33,994 nucleotides of DNA, taken from Cacconaster sp045641345 (lineage in GTDB: Bacteria; Bacteroidota; Bacteroidia; Bacteroidales; UBA932). Below are positions 25,053 through 31,965 of the stretch, piece by piece. Under the pieces are notes generated by a model, which saw nothing but the letters and a program-made list of their open reading frames with translations, searched no databases and had not been told where the DNA came from. How positions within the stretch are numbered: the stretch's first letter is position 1; each line of letters opens with the position of its first letter. The DNA lies in assembly GCA_045641345.1 (NCBI GenBank), contig JAZUGR010000029.1:1-33994 (forward strand), in the 5' to 3' direction. The translations under genes were made by a program, and so were the position numbers.

Positions 25053-25127
25053 AGAAATATCTTCCCCCTTCAGGCACGACGCTTCGCGGTCTTTCAGACA
25101 AAGTGCCATCAGGGGGAAGATATTTCT
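25053..25127. repeat. Hairpin element, copy 3, possible bidirectional terminator
   Basis: Perfect 17-bp outer arms (25053-25069 with 25111-25127) enclose the same core; the inner stem is degraded. It lies between the convergent OstA-like gene and fabD, 13 nt from the fabD stop, so it could end transcription from both sides. Confidence 0.9.
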
Positions 25128-25140
25128 CTTTGGGAGAGGG

Positions 25141-26037
25141 CTATTCCTGGGATTCGGCTTCTCCGCCGAGGCTTTGCGCTTCGACTTCGGGAGAGATTCT
25201 CTTTATCAGGTTCTGGAGTACCTGTCCGGGGCCGAATTCGGTGAATCCGGTGGCTCCGTCCCCGACCATATTCTTCACGGTGGCTGTCCAGCGCACTGGC
25301 GAGGTGAGCTGCATCAACAGGTTGGCCTTTATTTCGGCAGGTTCGGAGTGCGGAAGCGCATCCACGTTCTGATATATGGGGCACACGGGCCTTGCGAACG
25401 AGGCTTTCTCGATTGCTTCGGCAAGTTCCTTGCGCGCCGGTTCCATAAGGGGCGAGTGGAACGCTCCGCCCACGCTCAGGGGCACGATTCTCTTTACGCC
25501 CTTGCCCTTGAGGATTTCGGTGACCTCGGCTACGGCCGCAACTTCGCCCGATACGACCACCTGGCCGTCGCTGTTGTAGTTGGCCGGCACCACCGTTCCC
25601 TTGCACTCGCGGCACGATTCCTCGATGATTGCATCTTCCGCCTTGAGGACGGCCGCCATCGTGCCGGGGGCCATTTCACAAGCTTTCTGCATAGCCGCTG
25701 CCCTGATTGCCACGAGCCTGAGGCCTTCTTCGAAACTCAGCGCCCCGGCTGCTGCCAGAGCCGAGAATTCGCCGAGCGAATGGCCTGCCGCCATATCGGG
25801 CGAGGGCATACCGCTGCATACGGCGCAAATCACCGAGTGTAGGAATACGGCCGGCTGGGTGACGTTGGTGGCCTGGAGAGCCTGTGCGTCATCGCCGAAC
25901 ATTATGTCGGTTATCCTGAAACCCAGGATATCGTTGGCCGTTTCGAACATTTCCTTCGCCTTGCGGCTGGATTCGTAGAGATTTCTGCCCATTCCTGGGA
26001 ACTGGGAGCCCTGCCCTGGGAATACGTATGCTTTCAT
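25141..26037 (-). CDS. fabD: Malonyl-CoA:ACP transacylase
   Basis: 298 residues. Motifs: FPGQGSQ at the N-terminus, the nucleophile elbow GHSLGE (Ser87), the GAFHSPLM histidine region and FGPGQVLQNL near the end. It loads malonyl groups on acyl carrier protein for fatty-acid synthesis. The ATG at 26037 starts the conserved MKAYVFPGQGSQ; an earlier in-frame ATG adds 14 unrelated residues. The gene is transcribed away from tRNA-Arg from a TATCTTTG element and appears monocistronic. Confidence 0.97.
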   Translation of the reverse strand: MKAYVFPGQGSQFPGMGRNLYESSRKAKEMFETANDILGFRITDIMFGDDAQALQATNVTQPAVFLHSVICAVCSGMPSPDMAAGHSLGEFSALAAAGALSFEEGLRLVAIRAAAMQKACEMAPGTMAAVLKAEDAIIEESCRECKGTVVPANYNSDGQVVVSGEVAAVAEVTEILKGKGVKRIVPLSVGGAFHSPLMEPARKELAEAIEKASFARPVCPIYQNVDALPHSEPAEIKANLLMQLTSPVRWTATVKNMVGDGATGFTEFGPGQVLQNLIKRISPEVEAQSLGGEAESQE

Positions 26038-26076
26038 GGTATGATATTTGATGAAAATCTTGACAAATATTGGGTG

Positions 26077-26084
26077 CAAAGATA
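26077..26084 (-). promoter_or_regulatory. -7 element of fabD
   Basis: TATCTTTG on the minus strand, 39 nt before the fabD ATG. Confidence 0.65.
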
Positions 26085-26105
26085 AGATTTATCGAAATAA
26101 AATCA

Positions 26106-26113
26106 TAAATTTG
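26106..26113 (+). promoter_or_regulatory. -7 element of tRNA-Arg
   Basis: TAAATTTG, with a predicted start near 26120, 5 nt before the tRNA. No clear -33 TTTG at 19 nt. Confidence 0.65.
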
Positions 26114-26124
26114 CACTCTTGGAC

Positions 26125-26196
26125 GCATCCGTAGTTTAATGGATAGAATTGAAGATTCCGGTTCTTCAGGTCAGGGTTCGATTCCCTGCGGGTGTA
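26125..26196 (+). tRNA. tRNA-Arg (anticodon CCG)
   Basis: Acceptor GCATCCG/CGGGTGT (with two G-U pairs), D-stem GTTT/GAAT, anticodon stem GAAGA/TCTTC around TTCCGGT (anticodon CCG), T-stem CAGGG/CCCTG with loop TTCGATT. Length 72 nt with discriminator A; CCA is not encoded. The carboxyltransferase gene starts 46 nt later without a promoter motif I can recognise. Confidence 0.94.
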
Positions 26197-26242
26197 CAAA
26201 TGCTTATGCATACTTTCTTTAACAATATAAAAAGTTACAATA

Positions 26243-28024
26243 ATGAGTCGTGAAATCAAATTCTCCCTTGTCTATCGTGACATGTGGCAGTCCTCGGGCA
26301 AATATACCGCCCGAATCGACCAATTGGAGGAGATAGCTCCCGTTATCGTGGAGATGGGATGCTTCGATCGTGTGGAAACCAACGGCGGAGCGTTCGAACA
26401 GGTCCAGCTCCTTTACGGCCAGAACCCCAACAAGGCGGTGCGCGCCTGGACGGCCCCCCTCAAGAAGGCCGGCATCCAGACCCATATGCTTGAAAGGGCC
26501 CTCAACGGTTTGAGAATGAACCCGGTTCCTGAAGATGTCAGGTTCCTTATGTACAAGGTCAAGAAGGCACAGGGCGTCGATATCGCCCGTTCTTTCTGCG
26601 GGCTCAACGACCACCGCAACCTCAAGGGTTCCGTAATCGGCGCCAAGAAGGCCGGAATGATCTCTCAGGCAGCCCTCTCCATCACCTATTCTCCGGTCCA
26701 CACCGTAGAGTATTATATGGGCATAGTCGACCATCTGGTAGAGTACGGATGCGACGAAATCTGCCTCAAGGATATGGCCGGTGTAGGCCGCCCTGCAACT
26801 CTCGGCCGTCTGGTCAAGAGCATCAAGGACAAATATCCCCAGATAAAGGTGCAGTACCACGGTCACACAGGCCCCGGATTCTCGATGGCTTCCATGCTCG
26901 AGGTGGCCCGCGCAGGTGCCGATTATGTGGATGCAGCAATCGAACCCCTTTCCTGGGGTAAGATCCATCCCGACGTGATATCGCTCCAGGCGATGTTCAA
27001 GGATGCCGGCTTCCTCGTGAAGGACATCAATATGGACGCCTATATGGAGGCTCGTTCCCTCACCCAGAAATTCATGGACGACTTCCTCGGGTACTTCATC
27101 GAGCCTACCAACAAGCACTGCTCGTCGCTCCTCGTGGGCTGCGGGCTGCCCGGTGGTATGATGGGCTCCATGATGGCCGACCTCAAGGGCTTTATGGGCG
27201 CCATCAATATGTCGATGCGCAATCAGGGCAAACCCGAACTTACGCTCGACCAGATGTGCGTCAAGCTCTTCCAGGAGGTTGAATACGTATGGCCGCGCCT
27301 GGGTTATCCCCCGTTGGTCACCCCGTTCAGCCAGTATGTCAAGAACACCGCGCTGATGAACCTTATGCACACCCTCAAGGGCGAGGAGCGCTGGAGCACC
27401 ATCGACCCCGATACGATGAATATGATCATCGGCAAGTGCGGCAAGCTCCCCGGAGAGCTCGCTCCCGAGATCGTTGACATAGTCAAGGCCAAGGGTCTTG
27501 AATTCTATACCGGCAATCCTCAGGATGCATTCCCCAACGAACTTCCCAAGTTCGAGAAGATGATGCAGGAAGAGGGCTGGGACCGCGGTCAGGACGACGA
27601 AGAGCTCTTCGAACTCGCAATGCACGAGCGTCAGTACCGCGATTACAAGAGCGGCATCGCCGAGAAGCGTTTCAATGATTCGCTCGAAGAGGCCAGGGCC
27701 AAGGCCGGCGCTCCCAAGGTCGTGGTGCGTCCCGTTACCGAAGTCCCCGCATTCGACGTGGAAAGTGTGACGAGCGCCCACCCCTCGGCCAAGCCGGTTC
27801 AGGCAACCGCCGAAGGGCAGCTCATCTGGACTGTCGATCCCGCTCAGGAGAGCGTTGCACCCGCAATCGGTTCCAAGGTCGAGGAGGGCAAGGCGGTATG
27901 CTATGTCCAGACATACTACGGCATCGAGCCTGTCAAGGCCCTTTCTTCGGGCAAGATCGTCTCCATTAATGCCAAGCATGGCGAGACGGTTGCCAAGGGT
28001 CAGGTGCTCGGATTCGTTGAATAA
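26243..28024 (+). CDS. Pyruvate/oxaloacetate carboxyltransferase with degenerate biotinyl domain
   Basis: 593 residues. The carboxyltransferase barrel (about 1-300) keeps RDMWQS (family RDxxQS), ICLKDMAG (D177) and metal histidines H206 and H208 in YHGHTGPG; a PYC/OADA-type helical region follows to about 470. The last 70 residues fold like a biotinyl/lipoyl domain (IGSKVEEGKAVCYVQ...GKIVSINAKHGETVAKGQVLGF), but where the family has (E)AMKM this protein reads QTYYG: the biotin-accepting lysine is a tyrosine (about 559). It resembles oxaloacetate decarboxylase alpha or pyruvate carboxylase subunit B, yet cannot carry biotin itself, so a separate biotin carrier or another role is implied. nifJ follows 26 nt downstream. 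Confidence 0.88.
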   Translation: MSREIKFSLVYRDMWQSSGKYTARIDQLEEIAPVIVEMGCFDRVETNGGAFEQVQLLYGQNPNKAVRAWTAPLKKAGIQTHMLERALNGLRMNPVPEDVRFLMYKVKKAQGVDIARSFCGLNDHRNLKGSVIGAKKAGMISQAALSITYSPVHTVEYYMGIVDHLVEYGCDEICLKDMAGVGRPATLGRLVKSIKDKYPQIKVQYHGHTGPGFSMASMLEVARAGADYVDAAIEPLSWGKIHPDVISLQAMFKDAGFLVKDINMDAYMEARSLTQKFMDDFLGYFIEPTNKHCSSLLVGCGLPGGMMGSMMADLKGFMGAINMSMRNQGKPELTLDQMCVKLFQEVEYVWPRLGYPPLVTPFSQYVKNTALMNLMHTLKGEERWSTIDPDTMNMIIGKCGKLPGELAPEIVDIVKAKGLEFYTGNPQDAFPNELPKFEKMMQEEGWDRGQDDEELFELAMHERQYRDYKSGIAEKRFNDSLEEARAKAGAPKVVVRPVTEVPAFDVESVTSAHPSAKPVQATAEGQLIWTVDPAQESVAPAIGSKVEEGKAVCYVQTYYGIEPVKALSSGKIVSINAKHGETVAKGQVLGFVE

Positions 28025-28050
28025 TAATTTGTAAACCCAATAAATATACA

Positions 28051-31000
28051 ATGGCAAAAGAAAAGAAATTCATCACTTGCGACGGAAACTATGCTGCGGC
28101 ACACGTGGCATATCTCTTCAGCGAGCATGCGGCCATCTACCCTATCACACCGTCATCCACAATGGCGGAATACGTTGACGAATGGGCCGCTTTCGGAAAA
28201 AAGAATATGTTTGGCGAGACCGTGAAGGTCACCGAAATGCAGAGCGAGGGCGGTGCTTCGGGCGCTGTTCACGGTTCTCTTCAGGCAGGCAGTCTTACCA
28301 CTACTTTCACGGCATCACAGGGCCTTCTCCTGATGATTCCGAACATGTACAAAATCGCAGGTGAACTTCTCCCTGCCGTATTCCACGTATCGGCGCGTAC
28401 TCTCGCTTCGCACGCCCTCTCCATCTTCGGAGACCATCAGGACGTGATGAGCTGCCGCCAGACCGGCTTCTCCATGCTTGCTTCCGCAAGCGTTCAGGAG
28501 GCAATGGACCTGGCTGCCGTGGCACACCTTTCGGCAATCAAGGCCAGCGTTCCCTTCATCCACTTCTTCGACGGATTCCGCACTTCACACGAAATCCAGA
28601 AGATCGAGGTGCTCGAAGCTGAAGACCTCCGTCCCCTTGTGAGCGACAAGGCCCTCGCTGCATTCCGCAAGAGAGCTCTCAACCCCAGCAAGCCCGTTAC
28701 CCGCGGTACCAACCAGAACCCCGATATCTTCTTCCAGGCACGCGAGGCATGCAACCCCTACTACGACGCCGTTCCCGACATCGTGGCAAGGTATATGGGT
28801 GAGGTGAGCGAGCTTACCGGCCGCCACTACCTCCCGTTCGACTATTACGGCGATCCCGATGCTGAGAACGTAATCGTTGCAATGGGCTCGGTTACCGAAA
28901 CCATAAAGGAAACCATCGATTATCTCCGTGCACAGGGCACTTCGAAGATAGGTCTTGTGATCGTACGCCTCTACCGTCCGTTCTCGGCAAAATATTTCCT
29001 CCGCGTTCTTCCCAAGAGCGTCAAGAAGATTGCGGTTCTCGACCGCACCAAGGAGCCCGGAGCTCTTGGAGAGCCTCTTTATATGGATATCAAGAGCGTG
29101 ATCGCCGATATGGGCGCAGGCGCTCCCCAGATTGTGGGCGGCCGCTACGGTCTCTCTTCGAAGGATACCAGCCCCGCACAGATCATCGCCGTATATGAGA
29201 ACCTCAAGATGAAGGAGCCCAAGAACGGATTCACCATCGGCATCGTCGATGACGTCACCTTCAAGAGCCTTCCCCTCAAGGAAGAGGTTTCGATTGTCAA
29301 GAAGGGTACTACCGAGTGCAAGTTCTACGGACTCGGCAGCGACGGTACGGTAGGTGCCAACAAGAACACCATCAAGATCATCGGTGACCATACTCCCAAG
29401 TACTGCCAGGGATATTTCGACTACGACTCCAAGAAGTCCGGCGGATACACCTGCTCGCACCTCCGCTTCGGCGATGCTCCCATCCACGCTCCCTATCTCG
29501 TTTCCACACCCGATTTCGTTGCGTGCCACGTGCCGTCATACCTCTACAAGTATGATGTGCTCAGGGGTATCAAGAAGGGCGGATCCCTGCTGCTCAACAG
29601 CCTTTGGGACACCGAGGAGACTTTCAACCACATCCCCGATTTCGTAAAGAAGACCATCGTAGAGAAGAACATCAAGCTCTACATAATCAACGCCACCAAG
29701 ATTGCCGCTGAAATCGGTCTTGGCGGACGCACCAACACCATCCTCCAGTCGGCATTCTTCAAGATCACCGGCATCATCCCGTTCGATGAGGCCGTTGCAT
29801 ACATGAAGAAGGCTATCGACAAGAGCTATGGCAAGAAGGGCGAGGCTGTCGTAAAGATGAACTATGCAGCGGTTGACCGCGGCGCCGAATACGTCGAGGT
29901 TGCAATCCCTGCCGACTGGAAGAAATGCTCCGGCAAGTTCGTCAATGCAAATCACGCCCGCATGGCTCCCGAATACGTACGCAACGTGGCCGACGTCATC
30001 GCTGCCCAGAACGGCAACGACCTGCCTGTAAGCACGTTTGCAGGTGACCTCGTCGACGGTACTTTCCCCGCAGGCACCGCAGCTTACGAAAAGCGCGCCA
30101 TTGCAGTCGAGGTTCCCGAGTGGAATCCCGCAAACTGTATCCAGTGCAACCAGTGCGTATATGTCTGCCCCCACGCAGCGATCCGTCCTTATCTTATGAC
30201 GGCCGAAGAGGGTGCAAAGGCTCCCGCATCCGTAAAGAAGGTTCAGGCCAACGGTACTTTCAAGGACTACACCTTCACTATGCAGGTTTCGCCCGCCGAC
30301 TGTACGGGTTGCGGCAACTGCGCCGACGTCTGCCCCGCCAAGACCAAGGCACTTACCATGGTGTCTTATGAATCACAGCTCGGCGAGCAGGAGAACTTCG
30401 ATTATATGCACTCCAAGATAGGTTACAAGGAGGTCGCTCCCAAGGAGCAGAATGTCAAGAACCTCGGCTTTGCACAGCCGCTGTTCGAATTCTCCGGAGC
30501 CTGCGCAGGCTGCGGCGAAACCCCTTACCTGAAGACCATCTCCCAGCTGTTCGGCGACCGTATGATGGTATCCAACGCTACAGGCTGCTCTTCAATCTAC
30601 AGTGCTGCTTATGGCTCGACCCCTTACTGCAAGAATGACAAGGGCCGCGGTCCTGCCTGGGCCAACTCCCTCTTCGAGGACAACGCCGAGTTCGGTCTCG
30701 GTATGCACCTCGGCTCGGAGCGCGTCCGTACAACGGTTGCAGAGCTTATGAAGCAGGGCCTCGAGTGCAACTGCTGCACCTCCGAAATGAAGGCTCTCTT
30801 CGAGAAATGGCTTGCCAACCGCAGTGATGCCGCCATCACCCGCGAGATTGCCGACAAGCTCGTGCCTATGATGGAGGCCTGCGGTTGCGACACCTGCAAG
30901 AAGCTTCTTGAAATCAAGGACTACATCCCTCAGCGCAGCCAGTGGATATTCGGTGGCGACGGTTGGGGTTACGATATCGGATACGGCGGACTCGACCACG

Positions 31001-31584
31001 TGCTCGCTTCGGGTGAGAACGTGAACGTCATGGTCCTCGATACCGAGGTTTACTCCAACACCGGCGGACAGTCATCCAAGAGTACCCCTGCAGGTGCGGT
31101 TGCCAAGTTTGCAACTTCCGGCAAGCGTATCCGCAAGAAGGACCTCGGAATGATGGCCATTAGCTACGGTTACGTATACGTTGCACAGATTGCAATGGGT
31201 GCAAGCCAGTCGCAGACCCTCGCTGCCATCAAGGAAGCTGAGGCTTACGACGGTCCTTCGCTCATCATCGCATACGCTCCTTGTATCAACCACGGTCTGA
31301 AGGTCGGAATGGGCCACAGTCAGATGGAGGAGAAGAAGGCAGTGGAGTGCGGTTACTGGCATCTGTACCGTTACAACCCCGCACTCGAGGCCGAAGGCAA
31401 GAATCCTTTCACCCTCGACAGCAAGGAGCCCGACTGGAGCAAGTTCCAGGAGTTCCTCAAGGGTGAGGTGCGCTACGCTTCACTTATGAAGTCATTCCCC
31501 GAGAATGCAGCCGAACTCTTCGCCAAGACCGAAGAATTCGCAAAGTGGCGCTACAATACCTACAAGAGGCTTGCCGAGAGGTAG
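28051..31584 (+). CDS. nifJ: Pyruvate:ferredoxin (flavodoxin) oxidoreductase
   Basis: 1177 residues, a complete single-chain enzyme. In order: N-terminal pyruvate-binding/pyrimidine domain (YPITPSSTMAEYVDEW, HVSARTLASHALSIFGDHQDV), transketolase-C-like domain, gamma domain (about 415-630), two 4Fe-4S ferredoxin motifs (CIQCNQCVYVCPH, about 696; CTGCGNCADVCPAKTKA, about 750), then the TPP domain with the proximal cluster (ACAGCGETPY) and GGDGWGYDIG...NTGGQSSKSTP. It converts pyruvate and CoA to acetyl-CoA and CO2 and reduces ferredoxin, which Rnf can reoxidise. Codon use is markedly uniform, fitting high expression. A hairpin terminator overlaps the next promoter 43 nt downstream. Confidence 0.98.
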   Translation: MAKEKKFITCDGNYAAAHVAYLFSEHAAIYPITPSSTMAEYVDEWAAFGKKNMFGETVKVTEMQSEGGASGAVHGSLQAGSLTTTFTASQGLLLMIPNMYKIAGELLPAVFHVSARTLASHALSIFGDHQDVMSCRQTGFSMLASASVQEAMDLAAVAHLSAIKASVPFIHFFDGFRTSHEIQKIEVLEAEDLRPLVSDKALAAFRKRALNPSKPVTRGTNQNPDIFFQAREACNPYYDAVPDIVARYMGEVSELTGRHYLPFDYYGDPDAENVIVAMGSVTETIKETIDYLRAQGTSKIGLVIVRLYRPFSAKYFLRVLPKSVKKIAVLDRTKEPGALGEPLYMDIKSVIADMGAGAPQIVGGRYGLSSKDTSPAQIIAVYENLKMKEPKNGFTIGIVDDVTFKSLPLKEEVSIVKKGTTECKFYGLGSDGTVGANKNTIKIIGDHTPKYCQGYFDYDSKKSGGYTCSHLRFGDAPIHAPYLVSTPDFVACHVPSYLYKYDVLRGIKKGGSLLLNSLWDTEETFNHIPDFVKKTIVEKNIKLYIINATKIAAEIGLGGRTNTILQSAFFKITGIIPFDEAVAYMKKAIDKSYGKKGEAVVKMNYAAVDRGAEYVEVAIPADWKKCSGKFVNANHARMAPEYVRNVADVIAAQNGNDLPVSTFAGDLVDGTFPAGTAAYEKRAIAVEVPEWNPANCIQCNQCVYVCPHAAIRPYLMTAEEGAKAPASVKKVQANGTFKDYTFTMQVSPADCTGCGNCADVCPAKTKALTMVSYESQLGEQENFDYMHSKIGYKEVAPKEQNVKNLGFAQPLFEFSGACAGCGETPYLKTISQLFGDRMMVSNATGCSSIYSAAYGSTPYCKNDKGRGPAWANSLFEDNAEFGLGMHLGSERVRTTVAELMKQGLECNCCTSEMKALFEKWLANRSDAAITREIADKLVPMMEACGCDTCKKLLEIKDYIPQRSQWIFGGDGWGYDIGYGGLDHVLASGENVNVMVLDTEVYSNTGGQSSKSTPAGAVAKFATSGKRIRKKDLGMMAISYGYVYVAQIAMGASQSQTLAAIKEAEAYDGPSLIIAYAPCINHGLKVGMGHSQMEEKKAVECGYWHLYRYNPALEAEGKNPFTLDSKEPDWSKFQEFLKGEVRYASLMKSFPENAAELFAKTEEFAKWRYNTYKRLAER

Positions 31585-31597
31585 CAGAGCACAAAAT

Positions 31598-31628
31598 TTT
31601 GTATTTAACGATACATTATGTATTTTTG
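31598..31628 (+). promoter_or_regulatory. Promoter of tRNA-His (and the riboswitch/btuB unit)
   Basis: TTTG at 31598-31601, exactly 19 nt, TATTTTTG at 31621-31628. The predicted start near 31635 lies inside the left arm of the following hairpin. Confidence 0.87.
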
Positions 31629-31659
31629 CAGTCCGGTCTTTCAGGCCGGACTGCTTTTT
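31628..31659 (+). terminator. Intrinsic terminator of nifJ, overlapping the tRNA-His start site
   Basis: GCAGTCCGG (31628-31636) pairs with CCGGACTGC (31646-31654), extended inward by TCT/AGG-type pairs to a TTC triloop, then T5 (31655-31659). It ends 4 nt before the tRNA. Read-through RNA from nifJ can form it; RNA started near 31635 lacks most of the left arm. Confidence 0.8.
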
Positions 31660-31663
31660 ACAC

Positions 31664-31740
31664 GGTGGATATAGCTCAGTTGGCAGAGTATCGGATTGTG
31701 GTTCCGAGTGTCGTGGGTTCGAGCCCCACTATCCACCCCA
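31664..31740 (+). tRNA. tRNA-His (anticodon GTG), CCA encoded
   Basis: Acceptor GTGGATA/TATCCAC with the extra 5' G(-1) at 31664 facing C73 at 31737, D-stem GCTC/GAGT, anticodon stem TCGGA/TCCGA around TTGTGGT (anticodon GTG), T-stem GTGGG/CCCAC with loop TTCGAGC. A genomic CCA (31738-31740) ends the gene. The cobalamin riboswitch starts immediately after. Confidence 0.95.
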
Positions 31741-31925
31741 GTTGCAACGGTTCCTCTACGGGCATCTGCCCCGGAAGGGATTAAAAGGGAATCGGGTGAG
31801 AATCCCGGACAGTTCCCGCTGCTGTAAGTTCCATCTGTTTCCTGCTGTTCTTATGCCACTGGGCTTGCCCGGGAAGGCTTGCAGGAAGGAACAAGTCAGA
31901 AGACCTGCCTTTGCGTATGTCGAAC
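31741..31925 (+). promoter_or_regulatory. Cobalamin (B12) riboswitch
   Basis: Conserved core of the cobalamin aptamer: TTAAAAGGGAATCGGGTGAG then AATCCCGGACAGTTCCCGC and GCTGTAAG (31781-31828), then the B12 box AAGTCAGAAGACCTGCC (31893-31909). Spacing between core and box is normal. P1 may be GCAA (31744-31747) with TTGC (31911-31914). Bound cobalamin should lower expression of the receptor gene 41 nt downstream. A T7-8 run directly before that gene's ATG could belong to a terminator or simply keep the start open; I see no strong stem in front of it. There is no promoter motif between the tRNA-His and the aptamer. Confidence 0.92.
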
Positions 31926-31965
31926 CTGGGCGCTCGGGTAAAGTTTCCGCAGATTTGTTTTTTTA

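Noticed and set aside
24784..25101. Minus-strand frame across the two hairpin copies with a repeated SERPRS-VPEGGRY peptide
   Set aside because: The peptide repeat is a translation of the DNA repeat, and the frame runs antisense into the OstA-like tail; no start context supports it.
24977..25127. Direct repeats of 61 bp considered as a CRISPR remnant
   Set aside because: Only two units, each a long palindrome of its own, no spacers of constant length and no cas genes; copy 1 stands alone 5.8 kb away.
26219..28057. Long antisense frame covering the whole carboxyltransferase gene
   Set aside because: Full overlap with a clear conserved gene and low-complexity His/Leu/Gly-rich translation typical of antisense frames.
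31632..31643. Shared CGGTCTTTCAG between the nifJ terminator and the hairpin-family core
   Set aside because: Only 11 nt, much of it dictated by a TTC triloop stem; too short to call a fourth copy without genome-wide counts.
31939..31965. T-run before btuB as an intrinsic terminator of the riboswitch
   Set aside because: No stable stem ends at the T-run that I can find by eye; the expression platform may act on translation. RNA folding with and without P13 pairing would decide.
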